In this document: positions 8,322-12,734 of the stretch, one piece after another
How the letters are laid out: every line of letters begins with the position of its first letter
Numbering within the stretch: the first letter of the stretch is position 1
Source of the DNA: an uncultured Methanobrevibacter sp.
GTDB lineage: Archaea; Methanobacteriota; Methanobacteria; Methanobacteriales; Methanobacteriaceae
Reading direction: 5' to 3'
NCBI RefSeq assembly: GCF_900314695.1
Contig: NZ_OMWD01000040.1
Coordinates: forward strand, 1-12,734
DNA: 12,734 nucleotides
Made by a program: the position numbers and the translations under genes
Notes under the pieces: generated by a model
Told to the model about the DNA's origin: nothing
The model's database searches: none
What the model saw: only the letters and a program-made list of their open reading frames with translations

Positions 8322-9014
8322 AATGATGTTGGATATCATTTCAAATAATTCCTTTGTCTTGTCGGTCGCAGTCCTATCTGAGATGTCTTCAGGTATTTCA
8401 TATACAAAAGTGGGATAACCCTCATGGGCGATAGGTTTTGATACCAGCACGGCTGATGTTGACTTGTAGGATTCATTTCCTGTAACTGGATAATAATTGA
8501 AGTCACTGGTTTTGCTTATCTTTTCAGCAATTTCGACAGATGCATTGTCCATTTCTGGTGTTGCAACATAAAATCCCTCACCATAATCTGCATTGTGGGA
8601 GTGGCTTATGATAACGGCATCTGCATCCGATGATGTTACATCCGGATTTACGAAGTCATGAACAAGGCTTTCACCGTTTGTCCTTCCTGCATCATAGTCG
8701 TCGGGATAATCTGTTACTGTTACCTTATAGTGGATGATTTTCACATCATTGTTTCCAAATTCCTTTGCGGCCTCTATTTCCGGTTCTATTGATAGTTTTT
8801 CTCTTGGATGAATTCCGGTAATCAAAGCTATGGTCTTGTTGGCACTGACATTGCCTGAAATTCCTTTTTCAACAGTTCCTATGCTTGTATTTCCAATCGT
8901 ATCATAGGTGATGTTGTTGTAATGTGGGTTGAATTCATAGAATACAAAAGCGCCAACGGCCAGAAGAAGTGCAATCATGATAATTATTTTTGTGTTTTTT
9001 TGCAAAATTCTCAC
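8316..9014 (-). CDS. Membrane-anchored protein with M14-like zinc peptidase/deacylase features
   Basis: Residues 9-26 form a hydrophobic N-terminal anchor with no evident cleavage site, so the remaining roughly 200 residues probably face outward. After the anchor, T-G-I-H-P-R-E gives His69 and Glu72 in the H-x-x-E arrangement of M14 carboxypeptidase/deacylase enzymes. S-H-S-H at 137-140 could supply the third zinc ligand, and Glu206 in V-Y-E-I-P resembles the catalytic glutamate region. R-T-N-G (111-114) may bind substrate. This assignment rests on motifs only; the substrate is unknown, though a cell-wall peptide is conceivable. The listed start is GTG 9014-9012. An in-frame TTG three codons later (9005-9003) has GGTGA just upstream at a spacing like that of other genes here and may be the real start. 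The stop overlaps the small ORF 8166-8321. Confidence 0.7.
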   Translation of the reverse strand: MRILQKNTKIIIMIALLLAVGAFVFYEFNPHYNNITYDTIGNTSIGTVEKGISGNVSANKTIALITGIHPREKLSIEPEIEAAKEFGNNDVKIIHYKVTVTDYPDDYDAGRTNGESLVHDFVNPDVTSSDADAVIISHSHNADYGEGFYVATPEMDNASVEIAEKISKTSDFNYYPVTGNESYKSTSAVLVSKPIAHEGYPTFVYEIPEDISDRTATDKTKELFEMISNIIS

Positions 9015-9063
9015 CCTTGTTGAACATTAAGTAAAAGACAATTAATATTTTTTTAGGTGATTT

Positions 9064-9094
9064 GAATAGGGCTGTTTGGGTATCAGCCCCATTC
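9064..9094. ncRNA. Possible structured RNA element: GC-rich hairpin
   Basis: GAAT-A-GGGCTG (9064-9074) pairs with CAGCCC-C-ATTC (9084-9094), giving ten pairs around one A/C mismatch with a nine-base loop. Flanking GTGATTT (9057-9063) could close an outer stem with AATTCAC (9107-9113), with one mismatch. The GC-rich stem stands out from its AT-rich surroundings. Orientation and expression are unknown. Confidence 0.3.
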
Positions 9095-9149
9095 TCAAAG
9101 GGAGTTAATTCACAAACGAATATAGTTTTCGATTTCTACATGACATTTT

Positions 9150-9179
9150 TTGTAAAGATTTGAGGATGAATCTTTACAA
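9150..9179. ncRNA. Perfect 11-bp hairpin in the intergenic gap
   Basis: The arm TTGTAAAGATT (9150-9160) pairs perfectly with AATCTTTACAA (9169-9179) across the loop TGAGGATG. There is no adjacent T-tract on the plus strand after the stem, so it is not an obvious plus-strand terminator. The T-run at 9146-9151 lies on the other side and would read as A on the minus strand. It may be part of a small RNA together with the hairpin at 9064-9094. Confidence 0.3.
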
Positions 9180-9431
9180 TTTGGTATTGGTTTTCATCGT
9201 ATATATCTTTTTTCTTAATTTTCAGGTCAATATTTGCTTTATTTTATAATTTATCACTTTAAAATAATTATATTTAACTTTAATGTTAAATTATAATAAA
9301 TTCAACGAAATTGGGATAATATTGTTGTATTGTTGCAATTGAATTTATTATTGAATATTGGGGCATTTTTCACGTTATGCTCTCATTAATTTTAAAAAAT
9401 TCCAAATAAAACTATCAAAAATTGTATATTC

Positions 9432-9489
9432 CAAGATAGTTTTAAATATCTTGTTGAAGATAATTATAAATACTTAAATTGTTTTAAGT
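9432..9489 (+). promoter_or_regulatory. XRE-cupin promoter: TATA box flanked by inverted repeats (putative operators)
   Basis: The TATA box TTATAAATA (9464-9472) predicts a start near 9493. Upstream, CAAGATA (9432-9438) and TATCTTG (9447-9453) form an inverted repeat, and a further AAGATA sits at 9457-9462 next to the BRE position. Downstream, ACTTAAA (9472-9478) and TTTAAGT (9483-9489) form a perfect inverted repeat that abuts the TATA box and ends just before the predicted start. Such sites suit repression by an HTH protein, most simply the encoded XRE-cupin regulator; that is inference. Confidence 0.5.
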
Positions 9490-9515
9490 GTAAATTCAAA
9501 AAAATGTGTGAAAAT

Positions 9516-10088
9516 ATGACAAATGAAGACTTTGCAAAAAAGATAAAGGATATTAGAACTAGACAGGACATGTCTATAGAAGAATTAGCCGAAATAAGTG
9601 GCGTAAAACAGGAAGTTCTTGAAGCTATGGAAGCTGGTGAAGTAATACCATCACTTACACCATTAACAAAAATGGCAAGAGCCCTTGGAGTTAGGTTAGG
9701 AACCTTTTTGGATGATACTCCTGAACTTGGACCTGTAGTCACAAGAGGTGGAAAAACTGAAAATTCACTTTATTTCTCAGGTAGGGAAGATGTGACAAAT
9801 GCCACCAACCTTGAATTCCATTCTTTAGGTGCAGGTAAAATCGACAGAAACATAGATCCTTTCTTAATTGATATTGAATTTGAAGAAGGGGAAAAGGAAT
9901 TATCCTCCCACGAAGGTGAAGAGTTCATCTATGTTTTAGAAGGGCAAATTGAGGTAATCTATGGTAAGGACACTTTCACAATCGGTGAAGGCGACACAAT
10001 CTTTTATGACTCAGCAGTACCTCACCACTTACACGCAACTGGAGAAGATTCCGCTAAGATATTAGCAGTATTATACACTCCATACTGA
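9516..10088 (+). CDS. XRE-family HTH regulator with C-terminal cupin domain
   Basis: The 190-residue protein has an N-terminal XRE helix-turn-helix (about 3-60, with M-S-I-E-E-L-A-E-I-S-G then a recognition helix and A-R-A-L-G-V). A linker leads to a C-terminal cupin barrel (about 115-190). Cupin motif 1 is recognisable in S-S-H-E-G-E-E-F-I-Y-V-L-E-G and motif 2 in G-D-T-I-F-Y-D-S-A-V-P-H-H. This architecture is known for DNA-binding regulators that sense a small ligand through the cupin. The adjacent acyl-CoA synthetase suggests the ligand is a carboxylate or acyl-CoA, which is inference. I chose ATG 9516 because GTGA lies four bases upstream and the TATA box predicts a leader of about 20 bases. 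ATG 9504, four codons earlier in frame, has no ribosome-binding site but cannot be excluded. Autoregulation is suggested by the inverted repeats around its promoter. Confidence 0.88.
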   Translation: MTNEDFAKKIKDIRTRQDMSIEELAEISGVKQEVLEAMEAGEVIPSLTPLTKMARALGVRLGTFLDDTPELGPVVTRGGKTENSLYFSGREDVTNATNLEFHSLGAGKIDRNIDPFLIDIEFEEGEKELSSHEGEEFIYVLEGQIEVIYGKDTFTIGEGDTIFYDSAVPHHLHATGEDSAKILAVLYTPY

Positions 10089-10098
10089 GGTTGATAAA

Positions 10099-10194
10099 AT
10101 GAGTAAAATAACTTTAAAACCAAAAATAGATAGATTTTACACAGATGATTTGAATTTAAACTTGAAAACATTGCAATTGGGATTGCATTTATGA
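10099..10194 (+). CDS. Possible 31-residue ORF between regulator and synthetase
   Basis: An ATG at 10099 follows GAGGT (10087-10091, overlapping the regulator's stop) with seven bases of spacing, the best ribosome-binding site between the two genes. The frame runs 31 codons to TGA 10192-10194. Its start is basic (M-S-K-I-T-L-K-P-K) and the rest is mixed; I recognise no family. The end of the frame contains a TGCAAT/ATTGCA hairpin (10172-10187). It may be a small gene, the remnant of a decayed operon gene, or a leader peptide. Confidence 0.3.
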   Translation: MSKITLKPKIDRFYTDDLNLNLKTLQLGLHL

Positions 10195-10245
10195 TTTGCA
10201 TTTTGGTTTAGTTATGTTATTGTTTAATTAATTTGAGGTGAAAGG

Positions 10246-11910
10246 ATGTCAGAATTATTTACAGAATTGCCGTTAGGAAAATTTTTCGAATCAATGGTTG
10301 AAAAACAACCAGATCATGAATTTATCGTTTATCCGGATAGGAACTTAAGATTTACATATAAAGAATTTGATGAAAGAGTAGACAACCTGGCAAAAGGAAT
10401 GCTAGCTATTGGAATTGAAAAGGGAGACCATGTCGGTATATGGGCCAAAAATGTTCCGGAATGGTTGACATACATGTTTGCAACAGCCAAAATAGGTGCT
10501 ACAATAGTAACTGTCAATACAGCTTACCAATCCCATGAATTGGAATATGTTTTAAAACAGTCTGATATGAAGGCATTGGCAATGACTGATGCTTTTAGGG
10601 ATACAAGCTATTTTGACATAATAAACGAACTTGTTCCTGAACTTAAAACCTGTGCAAGGGGACACCTTGTGGCTGAAAAATTCCCTCATTTGAAATTCAT
10701 TTTCCATGTGGGTCAGGAAAAGCATAGGGGAATGTATAACACCAACGAGCTATTGCTTCTTGGAATGAACTATGACGATGACGAATATCAGAAAATCAAG
10801 GATTCAGTCACACAGCATGATGTAATCAACATGCAGTATACTTCAGGAACTGAAGGTTTTCCGAAAGGTGTAATGCTCACTTCCCGTAACATTGTAAATG
10901 ACGGTTATTATATTGGAGAAAACATGAACTATACTTCCAAAGACAGGCTTCTATTGCAGGTACCTTTGTTCCACTGTTTTGGAACAGTTTTAGGGGTAAT
11001 GGCAGTAATCACTCATGGCTCAACAATGGTTGTATTGGAAGAGTATGACCCTCTTTTGGCAATATCATCAATTCAAAAGGAAAAGTGTACATCCATCTAC
11101 GGTGTGCCTACAATGTTTATAGGTATGATGAATCACCCTATGTTTGAAATGTTTGATATGAGCTCACTTCGTACAGGTATCATGGCAGGTTCAACCTGTC
11201 CTGTGGAAACCATGAAGGACGCCATTGAAAAGATGAACATGAAGGAGATTACCAGTGTATATGGACTTACTGAAGCTGCTCCGGGTTTTACACAAACCAA
11301 TGCTGCTGATTCATTCGAGAAAAAAATCAATACTGTAGGTAGAAAATTCCCTAATATTGAAGTTAAGATTGTAGATCCCGAAACCGGTGAAGAGGCTGGT
11401 GTCGGCGAACCTGGAGAAATCATGTGCAGAGGGTTCAATGTGATGAAAGGTTATTATAACATGCCTGAAAAAACTGCTGAAACCATTGAACCTGACGGAT
11501 GGTTGCATTCAGGAGACCTTGCAACCGTGGATGAAGACGGATATTACTCCATTGTCGGTCGTATTAAGGACATGATTATCAGAGGTGGGGAAAACATTTA
11601 TCCTCGTGAAATCGAAGAGTTCCTGTTTACCCATGACTGCGTTCAGGATGTTCAGGTGGCTGGAATTCCTGATGAAAAATACGGTGAAATTGTAGGAGCA
11701 TTCATTATCAAGGAAGAAGGATTCGATGAGGTGACTGAAGCGGATATTCGTGATTTCTGTATCGGAAGCATCGCTCGTTATAAGGTGCCTAAATATGTAT
11801 TCTTTGTTGATGAATTCCCGCTTACAACCAGTGGTAAAATCCAAAAATACAAATTAGGGGATTTGGGTCTTGAGCTATTGGATGAAAGACGCAAAAGAGG
11901 AGAGTTATAA
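10246..11910 (+). CDS. AMP-forming acyl-CoA synthetase (carboxylic acid:CoA ligase)
   Basis: The enzyme activates a carboxylic acid with ATP to an acyl-adenylate, then transfers it to CoA, in the cytoplasm. At 554 residues it is full length for the ANL superfamily. Visible core motifs are the phosphate loop Y-T-S-G-T-E-G-F-P-K-G (198-208), V-Y-G-L-T-E (338-343), H-S-G-D (421-424) with Asp424 for ribose binding, G-R-I-K-D (438-442) with Arg439 and the hinge region, G-G-E-N-I-Y-P (447-453), and the catalytic Lys531 in T-S-G-K-I-Q-K. The substrate cannot be read from sequence; medium or branched-chain fatty acids are plausible because several Methanobrevibacter need such acids from outside (2-methylbutyrate, for example). 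A strong GAGGTGA (10235-10241) lies four bases before the ATG. It sits 157 bases behind the XRE-cupin gene on the same strand with no clear promoter between, so the two probably form one unit. Confidence 0.92.
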   Translation: MSELFTELPLGKFFESMVEKQPDHEFIVYPDRNLRFTYKEFDERVDNLAKGMLAIGIEKGDHVGIWAKNVPEWLTYMFATAKIGATIVTVNTAYQSHELEYVLKQSDMKALAMTDAFRDTSYFDIINELVPELKTCARGHLVAEKFPHLKFIFHVGQEKHRGMYNTNELLLLGMNYDDDEYQKIKDSVTQHDVINMQYTSGTEGFPKGVMLTSRNIVNDGYYIGENMNYTSKDRLLLQVPLFHCFGTVLGVMAVITHGSTMVVLEEYDPLLAISSIQKEKCTSIYGVPTMFIGMMNHPMFEMFDMSSLRTGIMAGSTCPVETMKDAIEKMNMKEITSVYGLTEAAPGFTQTNAADSFEKKINTVGRKFPNIEVKIVDPETGEEAGVGEPGEIMCRGFNVMKGYYNMPEKTAETIEPDGWLHSGDLATVDEDGYYSIVGRIKDMIIRGGENIYPREIEEFLFTHDCVQDVQVAGIPDEKYGEIVGAFIIKEEGFDEVTEADIRDFCIGSIARYKVPKYVFFVDEFPLTTSGKIQKYKLGDLGLELLDERRKRGEL

Positions 11911-11931
11911 CTCTCTTTAATTATTTTTTTT
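11900..11931 (+). terminator. Palindrome plus T-tract terminator of the acyl-CoA synthetase gene
   Basis: GAGAGTTA (11900-11907) and TAACTCTC (11908-11915) form a perfect 16-base palindrome over the stop codon, and a run of eight T follows at 11924-11931. Confidence 0.65.
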
Positions 11932-12090
11932 AAAAGTTTTCAAAATTGCTTTTAGCATGTAAAATTGTTCTTGTTTTAAACTGACTGTTTTTTATATCGG
12001 GTTTGATATAATTATCTTTGTAGAATATTTTAATTTTAAACAAATATTGTTGTGGAATTAAAATATTGTTTGAAGAAATTTAAAAACTTA

Positions 12091-12099
12091 TTTATATTA
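12091..12099 (+). promoter_or_regulatory. TATA box of the HEPN-pair operon
   Basis: TTTATATTA matches the archaeal TATA consensus and is preceded by an A-rich BRE-like stretch. It predicts a transcript start near 12120, exactly at the foot of the leader hairpin and downstream of the TTG at 12118, which supports the later start at 12151. Confidence 0.5.
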
Positions 12100-12118
12100 T
12101 TAAGTTGATAATATGTTT

Positions 12119-12146
12119 TGTTAGGTGAAAAAAACCTAACAGGTGA
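12119..12146 (+). promoter_or_regulatory. Leader hairpin with duplicated AGGTGA next to the start of the upstream gene
   Basis: TGTTAGGT (12119-12126) pairs perfectly with ACCTAACA (12134-12141) around the loop GAAAAAA. The ribosome-binding motif AGGTGA occurs twice: at 12123-12128, partly inside the stem, and at 12141-12146, free and well spaced for the TTG at 12151. It could be a DNA operator at the transcript start or an RNA element that tunes translation. Confidence 0.45.
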
Positions 12147-12150
12147 TACA

Positions 12151-12510
12151 TTGAATGAAAAAATTACATTTGATGAGAAATTTTCAGATTTGGGTGAATA
12201 TTATAACATCAAATCACCTGCAGACATTAAAAATCAAATTCAAAAGAACGAAAATATCTTCATATTTCTTGAAGAAATTAAACCCTATTTGGAAAAATCT
12301 TTTAATGATGCCGAATTCTGCCTTGAAATGAATTTTGAACCTGAAATTGATGATAAATACATTGTTTTAAGAGTGTATGTATCAGATGAAAGATTTGATA
12401 ATGGTGCTTTTGAAGACATATATCAAATTAGAGCACAAATTAGACCTTTAAGGAGAAAAATTAATGTTTTTCGTGAATTAGCTATCAGGCCGGCGATAAA
12501 AAATGTTTGA
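12151..12510 (+). CDS. Acidic hypothetical protein, probable partner (antitoxin-like) of a HEPN protein
   Basis: The 119-residue protein is acidic and rich in Asp, Glu, Asn, Ile and Phe, with no membrane segment. A helical N-terminus (about 20-50, A-D-I-K-N-Q-I then L-E-E-I-K-P-Y-L) leads to strand-like segments (C-L-E-M-N-F-E-P-E-I-D, then Y-I-V-L-R-V-Y-V-S) and a basic end. I know no named family, but this shape directly upstream of a HEPN gene resembles two-gene units seen in bacteria and archaea. It lacks the G-S motif of MNT nucleotidyltransferase antitoxins. I chose TTG 12151 because AGGTGAT (12141-12147) precedes it and the predicted transcript starts near 12120; the longer start at 12118 would lie at or before the transcript start. 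The stop overlaps the HEPN start by eight bases (ATGTTTGA), implying translational coupling. The antitoxin role is inferred. Confidence 0.65.
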   Translation: MNEKITFDEKFSDLGEYYNIKSPADIKNQIQKNENIFIFLEEIKPYLEKSFNDAEFCLEMNFEPEIDDKYIVLRVYVSDERFDNGAFEDIYQIRAQIRPLRRKINVFRELAIRPAIKNV

Positions 12511-12658
12511 TTTTTCTAAATTTAGTGATGTTGGTGACTATTTGTCACTAAAGAATTGCGAAGAAAATAATAGATCTGCTATTAGTAGATATTATTATTC
12601 GGTTTTTGGTTCAGTAAGAATGTATCTGGTATTGTTTTTGAACCTCTCCGGCTTGTAG
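12503..12658 (+). pseudogene. HEPN-like domain gene, truncated by a transposon end
   Basis: The frame starts at ATG 12503, overlapping the upstream gene. Its N-terminus M-F-D-F-S-K-F, followed by N-R-S-A-I-S-R-Y-Y-Y-S-V-F, matches the first helices of HEPN proteins, where the usual pattern is R-x-A-I-S-R-A-Y-Y-A-x-F. Host sequence supplies about 45 codons, to about 12637. The frame then crosses into the IS200/IS605-like end and stops at TAG 12656-12658 after six foreign residues. Full-length HEPN proteins of this kind run well beyond 100 residues, and their R-x4-6-H RNase motif lies in the missing part, so the remnant should be inactive. The rest of the gene would be expected on the far side of the element, outside the window. 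HEPN proteins are commonly RNA-cleaving toxins; this one's activity is inferred from the family. Confidence 0.6.
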
Positions 12659-12734
12659 AAGCCGGAGATTCTTAGGCCATGCCTATTTTTTCGTCAAAGC
12701 ATTTCCATTCATAATAATATGTGGATTTTCCTTG
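12638..12734 (-). mobile_element. Right end of an IS200/IS605-type transposon (continues past window)
   Basis: A 10-bp perfect stem TCTCCGGCTT (12645-12654) / AAGCCGGAGA (12659-12668) with a GTAG loop stands out as GC-rich. Read on the minus strand, a stop codon (12674-12672) is followed at once by this hairpin and then by GGTTCAA ending near 12638. That order (gene stop, subterminal hairpin, TCAA-type cleavage site) is typical of the right end of IS200/IS605 elements carrying tnpB. The left end and the transposase genes lie to the right, outside the window. There is no terminal inverted repeat, as expected for this group. Confidence 0.6.
12672..12734 (-). CDS. tnpB: C-terminal 20 codons of the transposon gene, probably tnpB
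   Basis: The minus-strand frame is open from the window edge to TAA (12674-12672) and ends K-C-F-D-E-K-I-G-M-A. The fragment is too short to recognise on its own. Its stop lies three bases from the right-end hairpin, the position where tnpB ends in IS605 and IS1341-type elements, so the assignment is by context. TnpB would be an RNA-guided nuclease ancestral to Cas12. Other minus-strand frames here are closed sooner. Confidence 0.4.
   Translation of the reverse strand, partial: QGKSTYYYEWKCFDEKIGMA

Larger units (their letters stand above)
9015..9463. other. Long non-coding gap with hairpins; no gene seen
   Basis: No credible coding frame was found on either strand. The left part holds two stable potential hairpins (9064-9094 and 9150-9179). 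The middle (about 9230-9360) is very AT-rich and contains an inverted repeat ATTTAAC (9272-9278) / GTTAAAT (9285-9291). The right part (9407-9462) holds inverted repeats leading into the XRE-cupin promoter. The left part probably also contains the promoter of the minus-strand M14-like gene, but no single TATA box stands out. Confidence 0.6.
12622..12734 (-). ncRNA. Putative omega-RNA (right-end RNA) of TnpB with guide from the HEPN gene
   Basis: In tnpB elements the 3' end of the gene and the right end form an RNA scaffold, and the bases just beyond the element act as the guide. Here the scaffold would include the 12645-12668 hairpin, and a 16-base guide would be the minus strand of 12637-12622, AAACAATACCAGATAC. 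The upstream limit is not visible. The call depends on the element being a tnpB type. Confidence 0.3.

Noticed and set aside
9161..9178. GAGGATGA resembling a C/D-box RNA box C
   Set aside because: It has one mismatch to box C and there is no partner D box (CTGA) at a suitable distance; the bases are better explained as a hairpin loop.
9165..9251. Short hydrophobic frame of 27 codons starting at ATG 9165
   Set aside because: GAGG touches the ATG with no spacing, the frame starts inside the hairpin, and the sequence is AT-rich enough for a chance hydrophobic frame.
11509..11844. Minus-strand frames opposite the acyl-CoA synthetase
   Set aside because: The plus strand encodes an unbroken enzyme with all core motifs; the antisense frames show no family pattern.
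12118..12150. TTG at 12118 as the start of the 119-residue protein
   Set aside because: The predicted transcript starts at about this base, no ribosome-binding site precedes it, and AGGTGAT is placed correctly for the TTG at 12151.
12645..12668. Hairpin read as a plain terminator of the HEPN gene
   Set aside because: There is no T-tract after the stem on the plus strand, the HEPN frame is far too short, and the minus-strand order of stop, hairpin and TTCAA fits a transposon end better.

Overview
The window looks like chromosomal DNA from a Methanobacteriales archaeon, most likely Methanobrevibacter or a close relative. The reasons are low GC, TATA-box promoters, GGTGA-type ribosome-binding sites with frequent TTG/GTG starts, two very large repeat-built surface proteins (one ending in a short hydrophobic anchor preceded by a T-G-N-P motif), and an archaeal-type thymidylate synthase. 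The genus is inferred from gene content; no rRNA or tRNA gene is present.

Layout, left to right. (1) 2-2362 (+): the 3' part of a DUF11-repeat adhesin-like protein with a proline-rich stalk and C-terminal anchor, followed by a clear hairpin/T-tract terminator. (2) 2541-7373 (+): a secreted 1610-residue protein. It has a signal peptide, beta-helix repeats, an intact papain-like (C1) cysteine protease domain, a lectin-like segment, about nine Ig-like modules and an extremely lysine-rich tail with no membrane anchor. Its TATA box lies inside an 18-bp palindrome. (3) 7387-8085 (-): thymidylate synthase, convergent with the adhesin and sharing a hairpin that spans both stop codons. (4) 8166-8321 (+): a possible small membrane protein. 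(5) 8316-9014 (-): a membrane-tethered protein with M14-like metallopeptidase features. (6) 9015-9515: a non-coding gap with several hairpins and, at its right end, inverted repeats on both sides of a TATA box. (7) 9516-11910 (+): a regulator/enzyme unit made of an XRE-cupin regulator, a possible 31-residue ORF, and an AMP-forming acyl-CoA synthetase, closed by a terminator. (8) 12151-12734: a two-gene unit, an acidic protein overlapping a HEPN-like gene. The HEPN gene is cut after about 45 codons by what looks like the right end of an IS200/IS605-type transposon, whose own gene (probably tnpB) enters from the right on the minus strand.

The left two thirds are cell-surface and housekeeping genes. 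The XRE-cupin/acyl-CoA synthetase pair probably forms a self-regulated unit for activating a carboxylic acid. The most interesting part is the right edge. A probable HEPN toxin-antitoxin-like pair, with a hairpin and a duplicated AGGTGA motif in its leader, has been broken by a transposon. If the element is as inferred, its omega-RNA guide would be drawn from the broken HEPN gene itself.
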